Source: Streptomyces natalensis ATCC 27448 (GTDB lineage: Bacteria; Actinomycetota; Actinomycetes; Streptomycetales; Streptomycetaceae). Taken from it: DNA of 64,000 nucleotides. The stretch is from positions 868,001 to 932,000 of the forward strand of contig NZ_JRKI01000061.1 in assembly GCF_000935125.1 (NCBI RefSeq). Reading direction: 5' to 3'. The position numbers and the translations under genes were made by a program. Shown here in pieces: positions 42,271 to 51,600 of the stretch (within the stretch, counting starts at the first letter, position 1; the number at the start of each line of letters is the position of its first letter). The notes below the pieces were generated by a model, which made no database searches, was not told the DNA's origin, and saw only the letters and a list, made by a program, of their open reading frames with translations.

Positions 42271-44010
42271 TCACGCAGTGACCTCCGCGTCTTCCTCAGT
42301 GTCGTCTGTAGGTAGTGGACGCCAGTCCAGAGAAATCCGTTCTTCGACTGGGATGAACTTCTTCGTCTCCGGGTCCCTGCCGGGGCCGACTGATACGCCC
42401 TCAAGGAACAGGTCCAGGAACTCCCGCCGCTTGAACACGTCCCACCTGCCCCACGGCGTGTCTGGCCCCAACGGGTCTTCTCCCCCTTCGGACCATTCAG
42501 ACGGAACCTGTACGGCCTGCGCGGTCTTGGTGTCCAACTCAGCTAGCCGGGCGGTGCAATCATCCTCGTATGCCCGGTACTGCTCCATGGTGGCTCGCCA
42601 CGTGGCCAACTCGTGGCGCCCCCGGTATAGACCTGCCTTTCGGTCTGCCTGAAGCTCTGCGATTGACTGCCGTACGTGTTCAAGGTGGGCTGCGGTTTCC
42701 CGACGCTCTTCCTGGACGCCAGCCAAGTTCCTCTGTGCCGCGAACCGCATTGCGGCAGCGGCTACCCATTCCCGGTCTGCCTCGTCGTCCATGTCGGCGT
42801 TCGCGAGACGTGCCCACACGCGTCGTGCAACGTAGTTGTCGGCGTCGTGGCGCTTGATGGAGAGTCCGCCGTGGCCCTTGGGGTTGGCGCACATGTAGTA
42901 GTCCTGTCCGCCGTTGTTCTTTGACTGCCCCATTGAGCCCTGACAGATTTCGATGCCGCAGCGGCAGAATCGCCACCCTGAAAGGAGCGTTGGCGTTGTC
43001 CCTTCTCCGCCTGGCTGACGGTTGGTCTTGGTCCGCTTCTTCCGTCGCTCCTGAAGCTCAAGCCACTTGGCGCCAGGGATGATCCCGCGATGCGGTGTGA
43101 CGGGAGCGCCGGACTCATCCCGGGCAATGACGTTGACGTGCGCCTTACCCCGCTTCACGCGCTCGCTGGCGAACCCTCCGATGGCGGGGTGATTGAGAAT
43201 CCATCGGACAGTTTGCGCTCGCCAGCGGATGGGCGAGTCTTCCGAAGACACCCGACGTGCCTTGATGGAAGCCATGCGCTTCTCCGTGGCCCGACGCTCA
43301 GCGTTACCCGGGGCGGGGATCTCTTCGCTGGCGAACGTGCGGGCAATGGCATTGTCGGAGATGCCACCCCAGCTCATCTCGATCATGCGTTCAACGAGTG
43401 CTACGTGTTCCGGGTTGTCCTCATCCGGTTCAAGCACCGACACCACGAGATTGCCGATCTTCTCTCGTACCGCGCGCATGCCGTACGGCGCAGAGGAGGA
43501 GTGCCGGCCGCCAACGGCCTTGATCTCTTCTTTGGCGCCCTTGAGTCGCTCCGCCTTGATGTCGCTGTCCTGCTTCGCGAGAGCAGCGATGAGCGCGAAG
43601 ATGGCAACGCCGATGGGGTTGGACGTGTCGAGGAACGGTTCAAGTACGGACACGAACCGCACGCCGTGTTCCTTGAACTCCCGGTCGATGTCCAGCGCAT
43701 CATGCGCGCCCTTGCGTGTGAGGCGGGATAGCTCATTGACCACCACCACGTCCACTTCGCCGGCGCGCACGGCGTCCATGAGTGATTCAAATCCTGGTCG
43801 GACGGCTTTGGGATCCCAACCGGACCGACCGACGTCTTTGAACCTGTGGACTACCTGCCAACCCCGACTGCTGGCCAGCGCCTCCCCGGCAGCAACCTGC
43901 GCTTCGGGCGACGCTTCGGAGGCGTCGGGGCGTGCTTTGGATTGCCTTGCGTACACGGCGACGCGAATCGTGTCCCTGTGCTCGCTGCTGGGCAACGTCA
44001 ACGGCGTCAT
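42271..44010 (-). CDS. int: Large serine integrase, phiBT1-type
   Basis: 579 residues. Catalytic domain with YARQSK (nucleophile Ser24), VVVVNELSRLTRKGAHDALD and ALIAALAKQDSDIKAERLKGAKEEI; recombinase domain; zinc ribbon CGIEICQGSMGQSK...YMCANPKGHGG; a coiled-coil (RRETAAHLEHVRQSIAELQADRKAGLY); and a C-terminal FKRREFLDLFLEGVSVGPGRDPETKKFIP. This is close to the phiBT1 integrase as I remember it, consistent with the attB used. It catalyses attP x attB recombination; excision would need the gp3-like factor at 19.3 kb. The start is 58 bp from the att core. Confidence 0.95.
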   Translation of the reverse strand: MTPLTLPSSEHRDTIRVAVYARQSKARPDASEASPEAQVAAGEALASSRGWQVVHRFKDVGRSGWDPKAVRPGFESLMDAVRAGEVDVVVVNELSRLTRKGAHDALDIDREFKEHGVRFVSVLEPFLDTSNPIGVAIFALIAALAKQDSDIKAERLKGAKEEIKAVGGRHSSSAPYGMRAVREKIGNLVVSVLEPDEDNPEHVALVERMIEMSWGGISDNAIARTFASEEIPAPGNAERRATEKRMASIKARRVSSEDSPIRWRAQTVRWILNHPAIGGFASERVKRGKAHVNVIARDESGAPVTPHRGIIPGAKWLELQERRKKRTKTNRQPGGEGTTPTLLSGWRFCRCGIEICQGSMGQSKNNGGQDYYMCANPKGHGGLSIKRHDADNYVARRVWARLANADMDDEADREWVAAAAMRFAAQRNLAGVQEERRETAAHLEHVRQSIAELQADRKAGLYRGRHELATWRATMEQYRAYEDDCTARLAELDTKTAQAVQVPSEWSEGGEDPLGPDTPWGRWDVFKRREFLDLFLEGVSVGPGRDPETKKFIPVEERISLDWRPLPTDDTEEDAEVTA

Positions 44011-44048
44011 GCCTCTGACCTGCTCTTTCGCCTAGTCCCGGTCGTGAA

Positions 44049-44090
44049 GGTTAGTTACTTGTGAAAGGTGATCCAGATGAACCAGCTCCA
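44049..44090. other. attR (phage arm, core GTGATCCA, host arm)
   Basis: Phage arm GGTTAGTTACTTGTGAAAG, core at 44,068-44,075, then host arm GATGAACCAGCTCC. Joined host arms give an attB that matches phiBT1 attB at nearly all positions I remember. Confidence 0.85.
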
Positions 44091-44198
44091 GACCCCGAAG
44101 GCGAGCAGGAACCAGGACACGGGGCGGGAGAGGGTCGCGGGGGTGCGGCCCGTGGCGGAGCCACTTTCGGGCGCAGTGTCATCCGAGGATCGCAGCAT
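44076..44198 (-). pseudogene. 5' part of host attB membrane-protein gene
   Basis: Encodes the N-terminus MLRSSDDTAPESGS...LSRPVSWFLLAFGVWSWFIW. Beyond the core the frame runs into phage DNA and stops after HK at 44,055. Compared with the phage copy it carries about 25 extra N-terminal residues; the phage ATG position reads GCG here. Its 5' end lies close to, or overlaps, the start region of the divergent carboxypeptidase gene. Confidence 0.85.
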
Positions 44199-44304
44199 GG
44201 GATCCAGTATGGGCAGCGGCTCCATCCGGCGGCCGGGTGGGGCACTCTTCCGAGGGGTGGGGGCCAAGGAGGGCCGCGGGCCGGGTACGTTCTGCGACGT
44301 GCCG

Positions 44305-45576
44305 ATGACCTTTGCTGACTCCACGGCTGTGACCCCTTCGACCGCCCCCGGCGGCACCGGGCCCCGGCGCCGCCCCGCGCGGACCCTGACCGCGCTGGCC
44401 CTCGCCACGGCGCTGGCCTCCGCGCTGCCGGCCGGCGCCGCATTCGCCGTCCCCAAGGGCGACAAGCAACCCAAGGCCCCGGCGCCGCCCGCCAAGATGT
44501 CGCAGGTCGGCGGGGAACGGCTGGGCCTGCCGGGCGTCCAGGTGGGGCGGCTGAAGGCCGGTGCGCCCCAGCTGCCCGGCCCCGATGCACTCACCGCCCG
44601 TTCCTGGATCATCTCGGATGCCGACTCGGGCCAGGTGCTGGCCGCCAAGAACCCGCACTGGCGGCTCGCACCGGCCAGCACGCTGAAGATGCTGTTCGCC
44701 GACACCGTGCTGCCGAAGTTCCCCAAGAACGAGAAGCGCAAGGTCAAGGCGGCCGACCTGGCGGGGATGGGCATCGGCAGCAGCATGGTGGGGATAAAGG
44801 AGAACCTCACCTACACGGTCCACGATCTGTGGCTGGGGGTGTTCCTGCGCTCCGGCAACGACGCGGTGCATGCGCTGTCGGCGATGAACGGCGGTACGGA
44901 GGCCACCGTCAAGGAGATGCAGAAGCGCGCGAAGGAACTGAACGCCACCGACACCCATGTCGTCACCCCGGACGGCTATGACGCGCCGGGCCAGGTCTCC
45001 AGCGCGTACGACCTGAGCCTGTTCGCCCGCGCGGGGCTTCAGAACGCCGACTTCCGCGAGTACTGCTCGACGGCGAGCGCCCAGTTCCCGGGCGACGAGG
45101 CGAAGCACGGCAAGCGCAAGACGTTCGGCATCCAGAACACCAACCGGCTGCTGAGCGGTGACTTCGACATCCGGCCCTACCCCGGTATCGAAGGGGTGAA
45201 GAACGGCTCCACCACGAACGCCGGGTCGACGTTCACCGGGCTCGCCGAGCGCAACGGCCGCAAGCTGTTGGTCACGGTCATGAACCCGCAGAAGAAGGAG
45301 CACAACGAGGGCTACCGGGAGGCCGCCCGGCTCCTGGACTGGGGCTTCGCGGCGGCCGGGAAGGTGGAGCCGGTCGGGCAGCTGGTCGGGCCCCAGAGCG
45401 GGGACCGCGCGGCCAAGCGGGGCGCCGACGGCAAGAACGATGCGCAGATGGGCATGCACGGGTCCCCGGACGGCTCGGGCTCGGTCCTGACGGCGGTCGG
45501 CATCGGCGGCGGCGCGCTGGCGCTGGTGGGCCTGGGGGCGGCGCTGGTGCTGCGCCGTCGGCGGGCGGGCTCGTGA
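44305..45576 (+). CDS. D-alanyl-D-alanine carboxypeptidase (penicillin-binding, DacD/DacC-like)
   Basis: About 423 residues from ATG 44,305 (GTG 44,299 and ATG 44,197 are alternatives; none has an ideal ribosome site). Twin-Arg-like n-region and Sec-type h-region (RRRPARTLTALALATALASALPAGAAFA), then the serine peptidase S11 motifs: PASTLKML (SxxK), SGNDAV (SxN) and VKNGST (KTG-like, with Asn). A C-terminal membrane anchor (GIGGGALALVGLGAALVLRRRR). It trims peptidoglycan stem peptides at the cell surface. Confidence 0.88.
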   Translation: MTFADSTAVTPSTAPGGTGPRRRPARTLTALALATALASALPAGAAFAVPKGDKQPKAPAPPAKMSQVGGERLGLPGVQVGRLKAGAPQLPGPDALTARSWIISDADSGQVLAAKNPHWRLAPASTLKMLFADTVLPKFPKNEKRKVKAADLAGMGIGSSMVGIKENLTYTVHDLWLGVFLRSGNDAVHALSAMNGGTEATVKEMQKRAKELNATDTHVVTPDGYDAPGQVSSAYDLSLFARAGLQNADFREYCSTASAQFPGDEAKHGKRKTFGIQNTNRLLSGDFDIRPYPGIEGVKNGSTTNAGSTFTGLAERNGRKLLVTVMNPQKKEHNEGYREAARLLDWGFAAAGKVEPVGQLVGPQSGDRAAKRGADGKNDAQMGMHGSPDGSGSVLTAVGIGGGALALVGLGAALVLRRRRAGS

Positions 45577-45595
45577 CGTAGCGGGCGCGTAGGGA

Positions 45596-46516
45596 TCAGG
45601 TACGGGGGCGGGGCGCGGCGGGAGCCGGCTCCGCCTCCTGCGCTTCCGCCCCGGACCCGGCCGCGGGCGTCGCCGTCCACGCCGCGCAGAACACCAGCAG
45701 TTTCGCCGTGAAGTTGATCCACAGCAGCAGCGCGATCGGGGTGCCGAACGCCCCGTACATGCTCCGCGAGGCGACGCCCCGGAGGTAGCCGCTGAGCAGC
45801 AGCTTGAGCAGTTCGAAGCCGATGGCGCCGATGAGTCCGGCGATCACGACGGCGCGCCGGGGAGGGTGGACGGCGGGCAGTTTGGTCAGGACGTAGACCA
45901 GCAGCACGAAGTCCGCGAGGACGGCGATGCAGAAACCGGCGGCGGAGAGCAGAGCGGCGCCGATGCCGCCCTCCGGAAGGCCGATCGCGTCGGCCGCCTT
46001 GCCCACCGCGGCGGTCGCGAAGACCGAGCAGGCGCCGGAGAGCAGGGCCACTCCGCCGAGGCCGAGCAGCAGCGCGGCGTCGCGGAGCTTGCCGACGAAG
46101 AAGTTGATGTCCTCGTCCTCCTTCTCCCACACCGCGCTCAGACAGTCGCGCAGCGAGTCGACCCAGCTGATGCCGGTGAGGAGGAGGAGCGCGCCGGCGA
46201 TCAGGCCGACGGTGGCGGCGTTGTTGACCAGTCCGGCCAGATCGATCTGCCCGGAGATGCCGGGGATCTGTTCGGCGATCTTGGCCTGGAGCTGGTGCAG
46301 GCGGCTGTCGCTGAGGAACGCGGCGCCGATCGCGGCGGCGACGGTGAGCAGCGGGAAGAGCGCGATGAAGCTGGTGAAGGTGATGGCGGCGGCGAGCCGG
46401 GTCCAGTGCACCCGCAGCATGCGCGTGTAGGCGCCCCACAGGCGGGTGGCGAGCAGCCACCGTACGACCGGGCGCAGCGCCGGGCCGATCACCGGCAGTC
46501 GGGTCAGCCAGTCCAT
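45596..46516 (-). CDS. YihY/BrkB-family membrane protein
   Basis: 306 residues from MDWLTRLPVIGPALRPVV. About six membrane spans; AAAITFTSFIALFPLLTVAAAIG and the C-terminal MYGAFGTPIALLLWINFTAKLLVFCAAW are typical of the YihY/virulence factor BrkB family, putative transporters of unknown substrate. Convergent with the carboxypeptidase gene, 19 bp apart. Confidence 0.88.
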   Translation of the reverse strand: MDWLTRLPVIGPALRPVVRWLLATRLWGAYTRMLRVHWTRLAAAITFTSFIALFPLLTVAAAIGAAFLSDSRLHQLQAKIAEQIPGISGQIDLAGLVNNAATVGLIAGALLLLTGISWVDSLRDCLSAVWEKEDEDINFFVGKLRDAALLLGLGGVALLSGACSVFATAAVGKAADAIGLPEGGIGAALLSAAGFCIAVLADFVLLVYVLTKLPAVHPPRRAVVIAGLIGAIGFELLKLLLSGYLRGVASRSMYGAFGTPIALLLWINFTAKLLVFCAAWTATPAAGSGAEAQEAEPAPAAPRPRT

Positions 46517-46636
46517 GGTGTGGTCGCTCCCCCTCGCTCGCCCCGGTGCCGTCCGCCGGCCGCGTCTCACGGCCGGATACCCCGCCCGTATACCCCGGCC
46601 GGTTATCCGGAACCTTAGCTTCCGATGGGGCGGCGG

Positions 46637-47218
46637 CTAGGACGTCGGCGCCGGGGGCCGCGAGAGATCGGCCTGCCGTGGCACGGCCGTCGTCTGCCGG
46701 CCGAACGGATACTCCCGCTCCAGTCGCCACACCGCGTCGTCGCCCTGCTGGTAGAGCCCGAAGCCGCCGACCGTCCAGGTGGCGCGGAAGTCCTTCAGCC
46801 CGGTCTGGGCGCGGTCCATGGCCTCGTCGGCGATGCCGTGCGCGACCGTGACATGCGGGTGGTACGGGAAGGCCAGCTCGCGGGCGCAGGGGCCGGAGTC
46901 GGCGCGGATGGCGGCCTGGAGCGCCGTGCAGCCGGCCTCGCCCTCGGCGACCTTCACGAAGACGACCGGGGAGAGCGGGCGGAAGGTGTCCGTGCCCTCC
47001 AGGCGGAGCGGAAAGGACCGGAAGGCGGCGGCGACCTCGGCCAGATGGGCCTCGACGGCGGGCAGCGCCCCGGCATCGGCCTCCGTCGGGGGCAGGAGGG
47101 TGATGTGGGTGGGGATGCCGTGTGCCGCGGGGTCCCCGTAGCCCGCGCGCTTCCCCTGGAGGAAGCTGCCGTAAGGCTCCGGGACCGCGATCGAAACGCC
47201 CAGCGTTACGGTCCCCAC
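46637..47218 (-). CDS. 2'-5' RNA ligase / cyclic phosphodiesterase family protein
   Basis: 193 residues from a GTG with GGAGGGAG upstream. The two H-x-T-x motifs, HITLLPP and HVTVAHG, define the 2H phosphoesterase (LigT-like) family. It hydrolyses or ligates 2',3'-cyclic phosphate RNA ends in related proteins; natural substrate unknown. Confidence 0.88.
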   Translation of the reverse strand: MGTVTLGVSIAVPEPYGSFLQGKRAGYGDPAAHGIPTHITLLPPTEADAGALPAVEAHLAEVAAAFRSFPLRLEGTDTFRPLSPVVFVKVAEGEAGCTALQAAIRADSGPCARELAFPYHPHVTVAHGIADEAMDRAQTGLKDFRATWTVGGFGLYQQGDDAVWRLEREYPFGRQTTAVPRQADLSRPPAPTS

Positions 47219-47461
47219 GGCGTTCTCCCTCCTGAAGTCCAAAAGCGGCAGCTGCACTCACGACAGGTCCACGACCGGCCCGCCGCGGCCGGTCCCCGGG
47301 CGGCGCGCTCGCACGCGCCGGCTATCAGTGTGCCGGGTGCGGGCCCGTGGCGCGGTGTGTCCTCGGTCCCGTTACCGGCGGACACATCCGCCGGGCGGTA
47401 CGGGCGCCCGGTCCCGGGCCGCCCGCGGCTCCGGCGGCTGCCGGATCCGCGGGCCGGGTGC

Positions 47462-48472
47462 TCAGTGCTTGGCCGGCAGGAATCCGAGCCGGTCATAGGT
47501 GGTGGCGAGGGTCTCGGCCGCCACCGCGCGGGCCTTCTCGGCGCCCTTGGCGAGGACGGCGTCCAGTGACTCGGGGTCGTCGAGGTAGGACTGCGTACGG
47601 TCCCGGAAGGGTGTGACGAATTCGACCATCACGTCGGCCAGGTCCGTCTTGAGCGCGCCGTACATCTTGCCCTCGTACTTCTGTTCCAGCTCGGCGATGG
47701 AGGCGCCGGTGAGCGTGGAGTAGATCGTCAGGAGGTTGGAGACGCCCGGCTTGTTCTCCGCGTCGAAGCGGATGACGGTGTCGGTGTCGGTGACCGCGCT
47801 CTTGATCTTCTTCGCGGAGGACTTGGGCTCGTCGAGCAGATTGATCAGGCCCTTGGGGCTGGAGGCCGATTTGCTCATCTTGATCGACGGGTCCTGGAGG
47901 TCGTAGATCTTCGCCGTCTCCTTGAGGATGTACGGAGCCGGGATCGTGAAGGTCTCGCCGTAGCGGCCGTTGAAGCGTTCGGCCAGATCGCGGGTCAGCT
48001 CGACGTGCTGGCGCTGGTCCTCGCCGACCGGGACCTGGTGGGCCTGGTAGAGCAGGATGTCGGCGACCTGGAGGATCGGGTAGGTGAACAGGCCGACGGA
48101 GGTGCGGTCGGTGCCCTGCTTGGCGGACTTGTCCTTGAACTGGGTCATCCGGCCCGCCTCGCCGAAGCCGGTGAGGCAGTTCATCACCCAGGCCAGCTGG
48201 GCATGCTCGGGCACATGGCTCTGCACGAACAGCGTGCAGCGCTCCGGGTCGAGGCCGGCGGCCAGCAGCTGGGCGGCGGCGATCCGGGTGTTGGCGCGCA
48301 GTTCGGCCGGGTCCTGCGGAACGGTGATCGCATGCAGGTCGACGACCATGTAGAAGGCGTCGTGGGACTCCTGGAGCGCCACCCACTGGCGGACCGCGCC
48401 GAGGTAGTTGCCGAGGTGGAAGGAGCCGGCGGTGGGCTGGATGCCGGAGAGCACACGAGGTACGAGAGCCAT
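47462..48472 (-). CDS. trpS: Tryptophanyl-tRNA synthetase
   Basis: 336 residues, standard length. Class I motifs: SGIQPTAGSFHLGNYLGA (HIGH region) and IKMSKS. Charges tRNA-Trp. Streptomycetes can carry two trpS paralogues; this one is in the glyA neighbourhood. Confidence 0.95.
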   Translation of the reverse strand: MALVPRVLSGIQPTAGSFHLGNYLGAVRQWVALQESHDAFYMVVDLHAITVPQDPAELRANTRIAAAQLLAAGLDPERCTLFVQSHVPEHAQLAWVMNCLTGFGEAGRMTQFKDKSAKQGTDRTSVGLFTYPILQVADILLYQAHQVPVGEDQRQHVELTRDLAERFNGRYGETFTIPAPYILKETAKIYDLQDPSIKMSKSASSPKGLINLLDEPKSSAKKIKSAVTDTDTVIRFDAENKPGVSNLLTIYSTLTGASIAELEQKYEGKMYGALKTDLADVMVEFVTPFRDRTQSYLDDPESLDAVLAKGAEKARAVAAETLATTYDRLGFLPAKH

Positions 48473-48603
48473 GCCACCGATTGTCTCAGGTCCGCGACGG
48501 GCGGCCGGCGTGTGGTCGGGGTGTGGACGGCGCATGGTCGGGGTGCGGACGGGGCGGACGGGCGAGGGCCGGCCCCGTGGCGGCGGCCGGCCCTCCCCCG
48601 GAC

Positions 48604-49878
48604 TCACCCGGCGATCGGCAGTCCCGGCGCCGGGTAGCGGGCCATCAGCTCGGCGACCTCGCCCCGTACCGCCGCCAGCGCCTCCTCGTCGCCCTTCCCG
48701 GCGGCCGTCACGCCCCGGTCGATCCACTCCGCGATCTGCGGCATCAGGTCCGTACCCAGCCCGCGGGAGGTGAGCGAGGGCGTGCCGATCCGGATGCCCG
48801 ACGGGTCGAAGGGCTTGCGCGGGTCGAACGGCACGGTGTTGTAGTTGACGACGATCCCGGCGCGGTCCAGGGCCTTGGCGGCGACCTTGCCCGGTACGTC
48901 CTTGTTCGTCAGGTCGATCAGCACCAGGTGGTTGTCCGTACCGCCGGAGACCAGATCGAAGCCGCGCGCCAGCAGCGCCTCGGCGAGCGCCTTGGCGTTG
49001 GCGACGACGGCGTGCGCGTAGTCGCGGAAGGACGGCGCGGCGGCCTCGTGCAGCGCGAGCGCGATGGCGGCGGTGGTGTGGTTGTGCGGACCGCCCTGGA
49101 GACCGGGGAAGACGGCCTTGTCGATGGCCTTGGCGTGCGTGGCACGCGACATCAGCATGGCGCCGCGCGGCCCGCGCAGGGTCTTGTGGGTGGTCGTGGA
49201 GATGACATCGGCGTGCGGCACCGGGGACGGGTGGGCCCCGCCCGCGACCAGCCCGGCGATATGCGCGATATCCGCGACGAGTACGGCGTCGACCTCGCGC
49301 GCGATCTCCCCGAACGCCGCGAAATCGATGGTGCGCGGCACGGCCGTCCCACCACAGAAAATGATCTTCGGGCGTTCCTTGCGGGCGAGATCCCGCACCT
49401 CGTCGAAGTCGATCCGCGCGGTGTCGTGCCGTACGCCGTACTGCACACCGTTGAACCACGTGCCGGTCGCCGAGACGCCCCAGCCGTGGGTGAGATGGCC
49501 GCCCATCGGCAGCGACATGCCCATGACGGTGTCGCCGGGCCGGGCGAACGCGAGATAGGCGGCGAGGTTGGCGGGCGAGCCGGAGTACGGCTGGACGTTG
49601 GCGTGCTCGACGCCGAAGACGGCCTTGGCGCGCTCGACGGCCAGCGTCTCGACGAGGTCGATGTTCTGCTGGCCTTCGTAGTAGCGACGGCCCGCGTACC
49701 CCTCGCTGTACTTGTTCTGAAGGACCGTTCCGGTGGCTTCCAGAACGGCGGTGGAGACGTAGTTCTCGCTGGGAATCAGCCGCAGCGTATCGGCCTGGAG
49801 CCGCTCCTCGGCGCCGACGAGCGCGGCGAGTTCGGGGTCGGCGGCGGCCAGCGCGGGATGCGGAAGGGACTGTGTCAT
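48604..49878 (-). CDS. glyA: Serine hydroxymethyltransferase
   Basis: 424 residues. SENYVSTAVLEATGTVLQNKYSEGY, HLTHG and the PLP-lysine segment TTTHKTLRGPRG (Lys about 232). Interconverts serine and glycine with tetrahydrofolate. NVQPYSGSPANLAAY is the common NVQPHSGSQAN with substitutions, as in the second streptomycete GlyA. Confidence 0.95.
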   Translation of the reverse strand: MTQSLPHPALAAADPELAALVGAEERLQADTLRLIPSENYVSTAVLEATGTVLQNKYSEGYAGRRYYEGQQNIDLVETLAVERAKAVFGVEHANVQPYSGSPANLAAYLAFARPGDTVMGMSLPMGGHLTHGWGVSATGTWFNGVQYGVRHDTARIDFDEVRDLARKERPKIIFCGGTAVPRTIDFAAFGEIAREVDAVLVADIAHIAGLVAGGAHPSPVPHADVISTTTHKTLRGPRGAMLMSRATHAKAIDKAVFPGLQGGPHNHTTAAIALALHEAAAPSFRDYAHAVVANAKALAEALLARGFDLVSGGTDNHLVLIDLTNKDVPGKVAAKALDRAGIVVNYNTVPFDPRKPFDPSGIRIGTPSLTSRGLGTDLMPQIAEWIDRGVTAAGKGDEEALAAVRGEVAELMARYPAPGLPIAG

Positions 49879-50223
49879 GGCGTTCTCCGGGGCGGTCGAT
49901 CGGTGGTCCGGTCGTGGTCCCGGGGTGCCCAGGCGGGCGGCACCTCGAAGGTGTGGCTTCGCGCGGCTTCCCCGAGGTTGTCTCCCCGTACGCCAGTCGC
50001 CGTGCTGTCTGGGTAGACAGCCTAGCTGGCTCGTCGGCCGGGGGTCCGGGGGTTGTCCCCCGGGAGGACACAGCCTCGTACGCCAGTCGCCGCGCTTGGG
50101 GGCCAGCCTGGCCCGCACGTCCGTCGCCGTATGCCTGGCCGACGCAATACCGCCAGGCCAGAGCAACAATGAAGAGGGGTGCGGCAGCCCCGCGCCCCCA
50201 TGGCCTACCGATCGGAGTCCCCG
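49879..50223. other. Divergent intergenic region of glyA and rocD
   Basis: About 345 bp, no gene. Contains two near-identical segments with CGTACGCCAGTCGCCG (about 49,987 and 50,088) and several short inverted repeats (GGGGGTCCGGGGG, GGGGGCCAGCCTGGCCC). No known riboswitch fold recognised. Confidence 0.4.
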
Positions 50224-51429
50224 GTGACGACCACGGAACGCTGCATCGCCGCCGCCGATGCCCACAGCGCCCACAACTACCACCCGCTCCCCGTCGTCGT
50301 GGCCACCGCCGAAGGTGCCTGGATGACGGACGTGGAGGGGCGGCGCTATCTGGACCTGCTCGCCGGGTACTCCGCGCTGAACTTCGGACACGGCAACCGC
50401 CGCCTCCTCGACGCCGCGAAGAACCAGCTGGAACGCGTCACCCTCACCTCCCGCGCCTTCCACCACGACCGTTTCGCCGACTTCTGTACGCAGCTGGCCG
50501 ACCTGTGCGGAATGGAAATGGTCCTGCCGATGAACACCGGCGCCGAAGCGGTCGAGACGGCCGTGAAAACGGCCCGTAAATGGGGCTACAAGATCAAGGG
50601 CGTCCCCGGCGGCCGGGCGAAGATCATCGTCGCCGGCAACAACTTCCACGGCCGCACGACCACCGTCATCTCCTTCTCCACCGACCCCGAGGCCCGCGCC
50701 GACTTCGGCCCCTACACCCCCGGCTTCGAGATCGTCCGGTACGGCGATCTGGCCGCGCTGGAGGCGGCGATCGACGACGACACCGTCGCGGTCCTCCTGG
50801 AGCCGATCCAGGGCGAGGCGGGCGTCCTCGTCCCGCCGCCGGGCTATCTGGCGGGCGTACAGGAGCTGACCCGCAGCCGGAACGTCCTGTTCATCGCCGA
50901 CGAGATCCAGTCCGGCCTGGGCCGCACCGGCCGCACCTTCGCCTGCGAGCACGAGGGCGTGGTGCCCGACATGTACGTCCTGGGCAAGGCGCTGGGCGGC
51001 GGCGTGATACCGGTGTCCGCCGTCGTCTCCTCCCGCGCGGTGCTGGGCGTCTTCTCCCCCGGCGAGCACGGCTCCACCTTTGGCGGAAACCCGCTCGCCT
51101 GCGCGGTGGCCCTGGAAGTCATCGCGATGCTCCGCACCGGCGAATACCAGTCCCGTGCAACGGAGTTGGGCCGGCATCTGCTCGGCGAGCTGCGGCTGCT
51201 GGTGGGCGACGGCGCGGTGGACGCGGTACGCGGCCGGGGGCTGTGGGCGGGCCTGGACATCAACCCCTCGCGCGGCACCGGGCGGGAGATCGCGGAACGG
51301 CTGATGGCACGCGGCGTCCTGGTCAAGGACACCCACGGCGCCACGATCCGGATCGCACCGCCGCTGGTGATCAGCAAGGAGGACCTGGACTGGGGGCTGG
51401 AGCAGTTGCGGGTGGTGTTGGAGGGATAG
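50224..51429 (+). CDS. rocD: Ornithine aminotransferase
   Basis: 401 residues from the GTG at 50,224 with GGAG 7 bases upstream; an ATG at 50,200 would add eight. Class III aminotransferase: NTGAEAVETAVKTARKWGY, LLEPIQGEAGV, FIADEIQSGLGRTG and the PLP lysine in YVLGKALGGG. Converts ornithine and 2-oxoglutarate to glutamate semialdehyde and glutamate in arginine catabolism. Confidence 0.92.
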   Translation: MTTTERCIAAADAHSAHNYHPLPVVVATAEGAWMTDVEGRRYLDLLAGYSALNFGHGNRRLLDAAKNQLERVTLTSRAFHHDRFADFCTQLADLCGMEMVLPMNTGAEAVETAVKTARKWGYKIKGVPGGRAKIIVAGNNFHGRTTTVISFSTDPEARADFGPYTPGFEIVRYGDLAALEAAIDDDTVAVLLEPIQGEAGVLVPPPGYLAGVQELTRSRNVLFIADEIQSGLGRTGRTFACEHEGVVPDMYVLGKALGGGVIPVSAVVSSRAVLGVFSPGEHGSTFGGNPLACAVALEVIAMLRTGEYQSRATELGRHLLGELRLLVGDGAVDAVRGRGLWAGLDINPSRGTGREIAERLMARGVLVKDTHGATIRIAPPLVISKEDLDWGLEQLRVVLEG

Positions 51430-51494
51430 ACGAGCAATGGGGGCGGGGGTGTTGGAGGGGTAGGCGAGCAATGGGGGCGGGGTGTTGGAGGGGC
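51414..51494 (+). repeat. 34-bp tandem direct repeat after rocD
   Basis: GCGAGCAATGGGGGCGGG followed by GTGTTGGAGGGG occurs twice in tandem; the tail of the unit also overlaps the last rocD codons. Looks like local duplication of the gene end. Confidence 0.7.
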
Positions 51495-51600
51495 ACGGGG
51501 AGCCGTGCATCAGGCCGGTTCTGGCGGCGGGGTGCGGGAGAGGTAGCCAGGGTCGGCAGCCGGGGCGCGGCGGCGGCCCCCCGCGCCGTACAGTCGCCTC

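Larger units (their letters stand above)
2654..44075. mobile_element. Complete siphovirus prophage, phiBT1-type integration site
   Basis: The direct repeat GTGATCCA at 2654-2661 and 44,068-44,075 marks the ends; unit length is 41,414 bp. The interior has a full set of siphovirus modules (integrase, directionality factor, terminase, head, tail, holin-like, replication) without frameshifted core genes, so it may be inducible. It interrupts one host gene. Integration beside the serine integrase gene and the attB sequence both resemble phiBT1. Most genes read on the minus strand. Confidence 0.95.

Noticed and set aside
44068..44304. Longer N-terminus for the D-Ala-D-Ala carboxypeptidase starting at the att core
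   Set aside because: It would run through the disrupted attB gene on the other strand and put the signal peptide about 80 residues inside the protein.
49879..50223. Glycine riboswitch upstream of glyA
   Set aside because: I looked for tandem glycine-aptamer features and saw none; only short repeats and GC hairpins are present.
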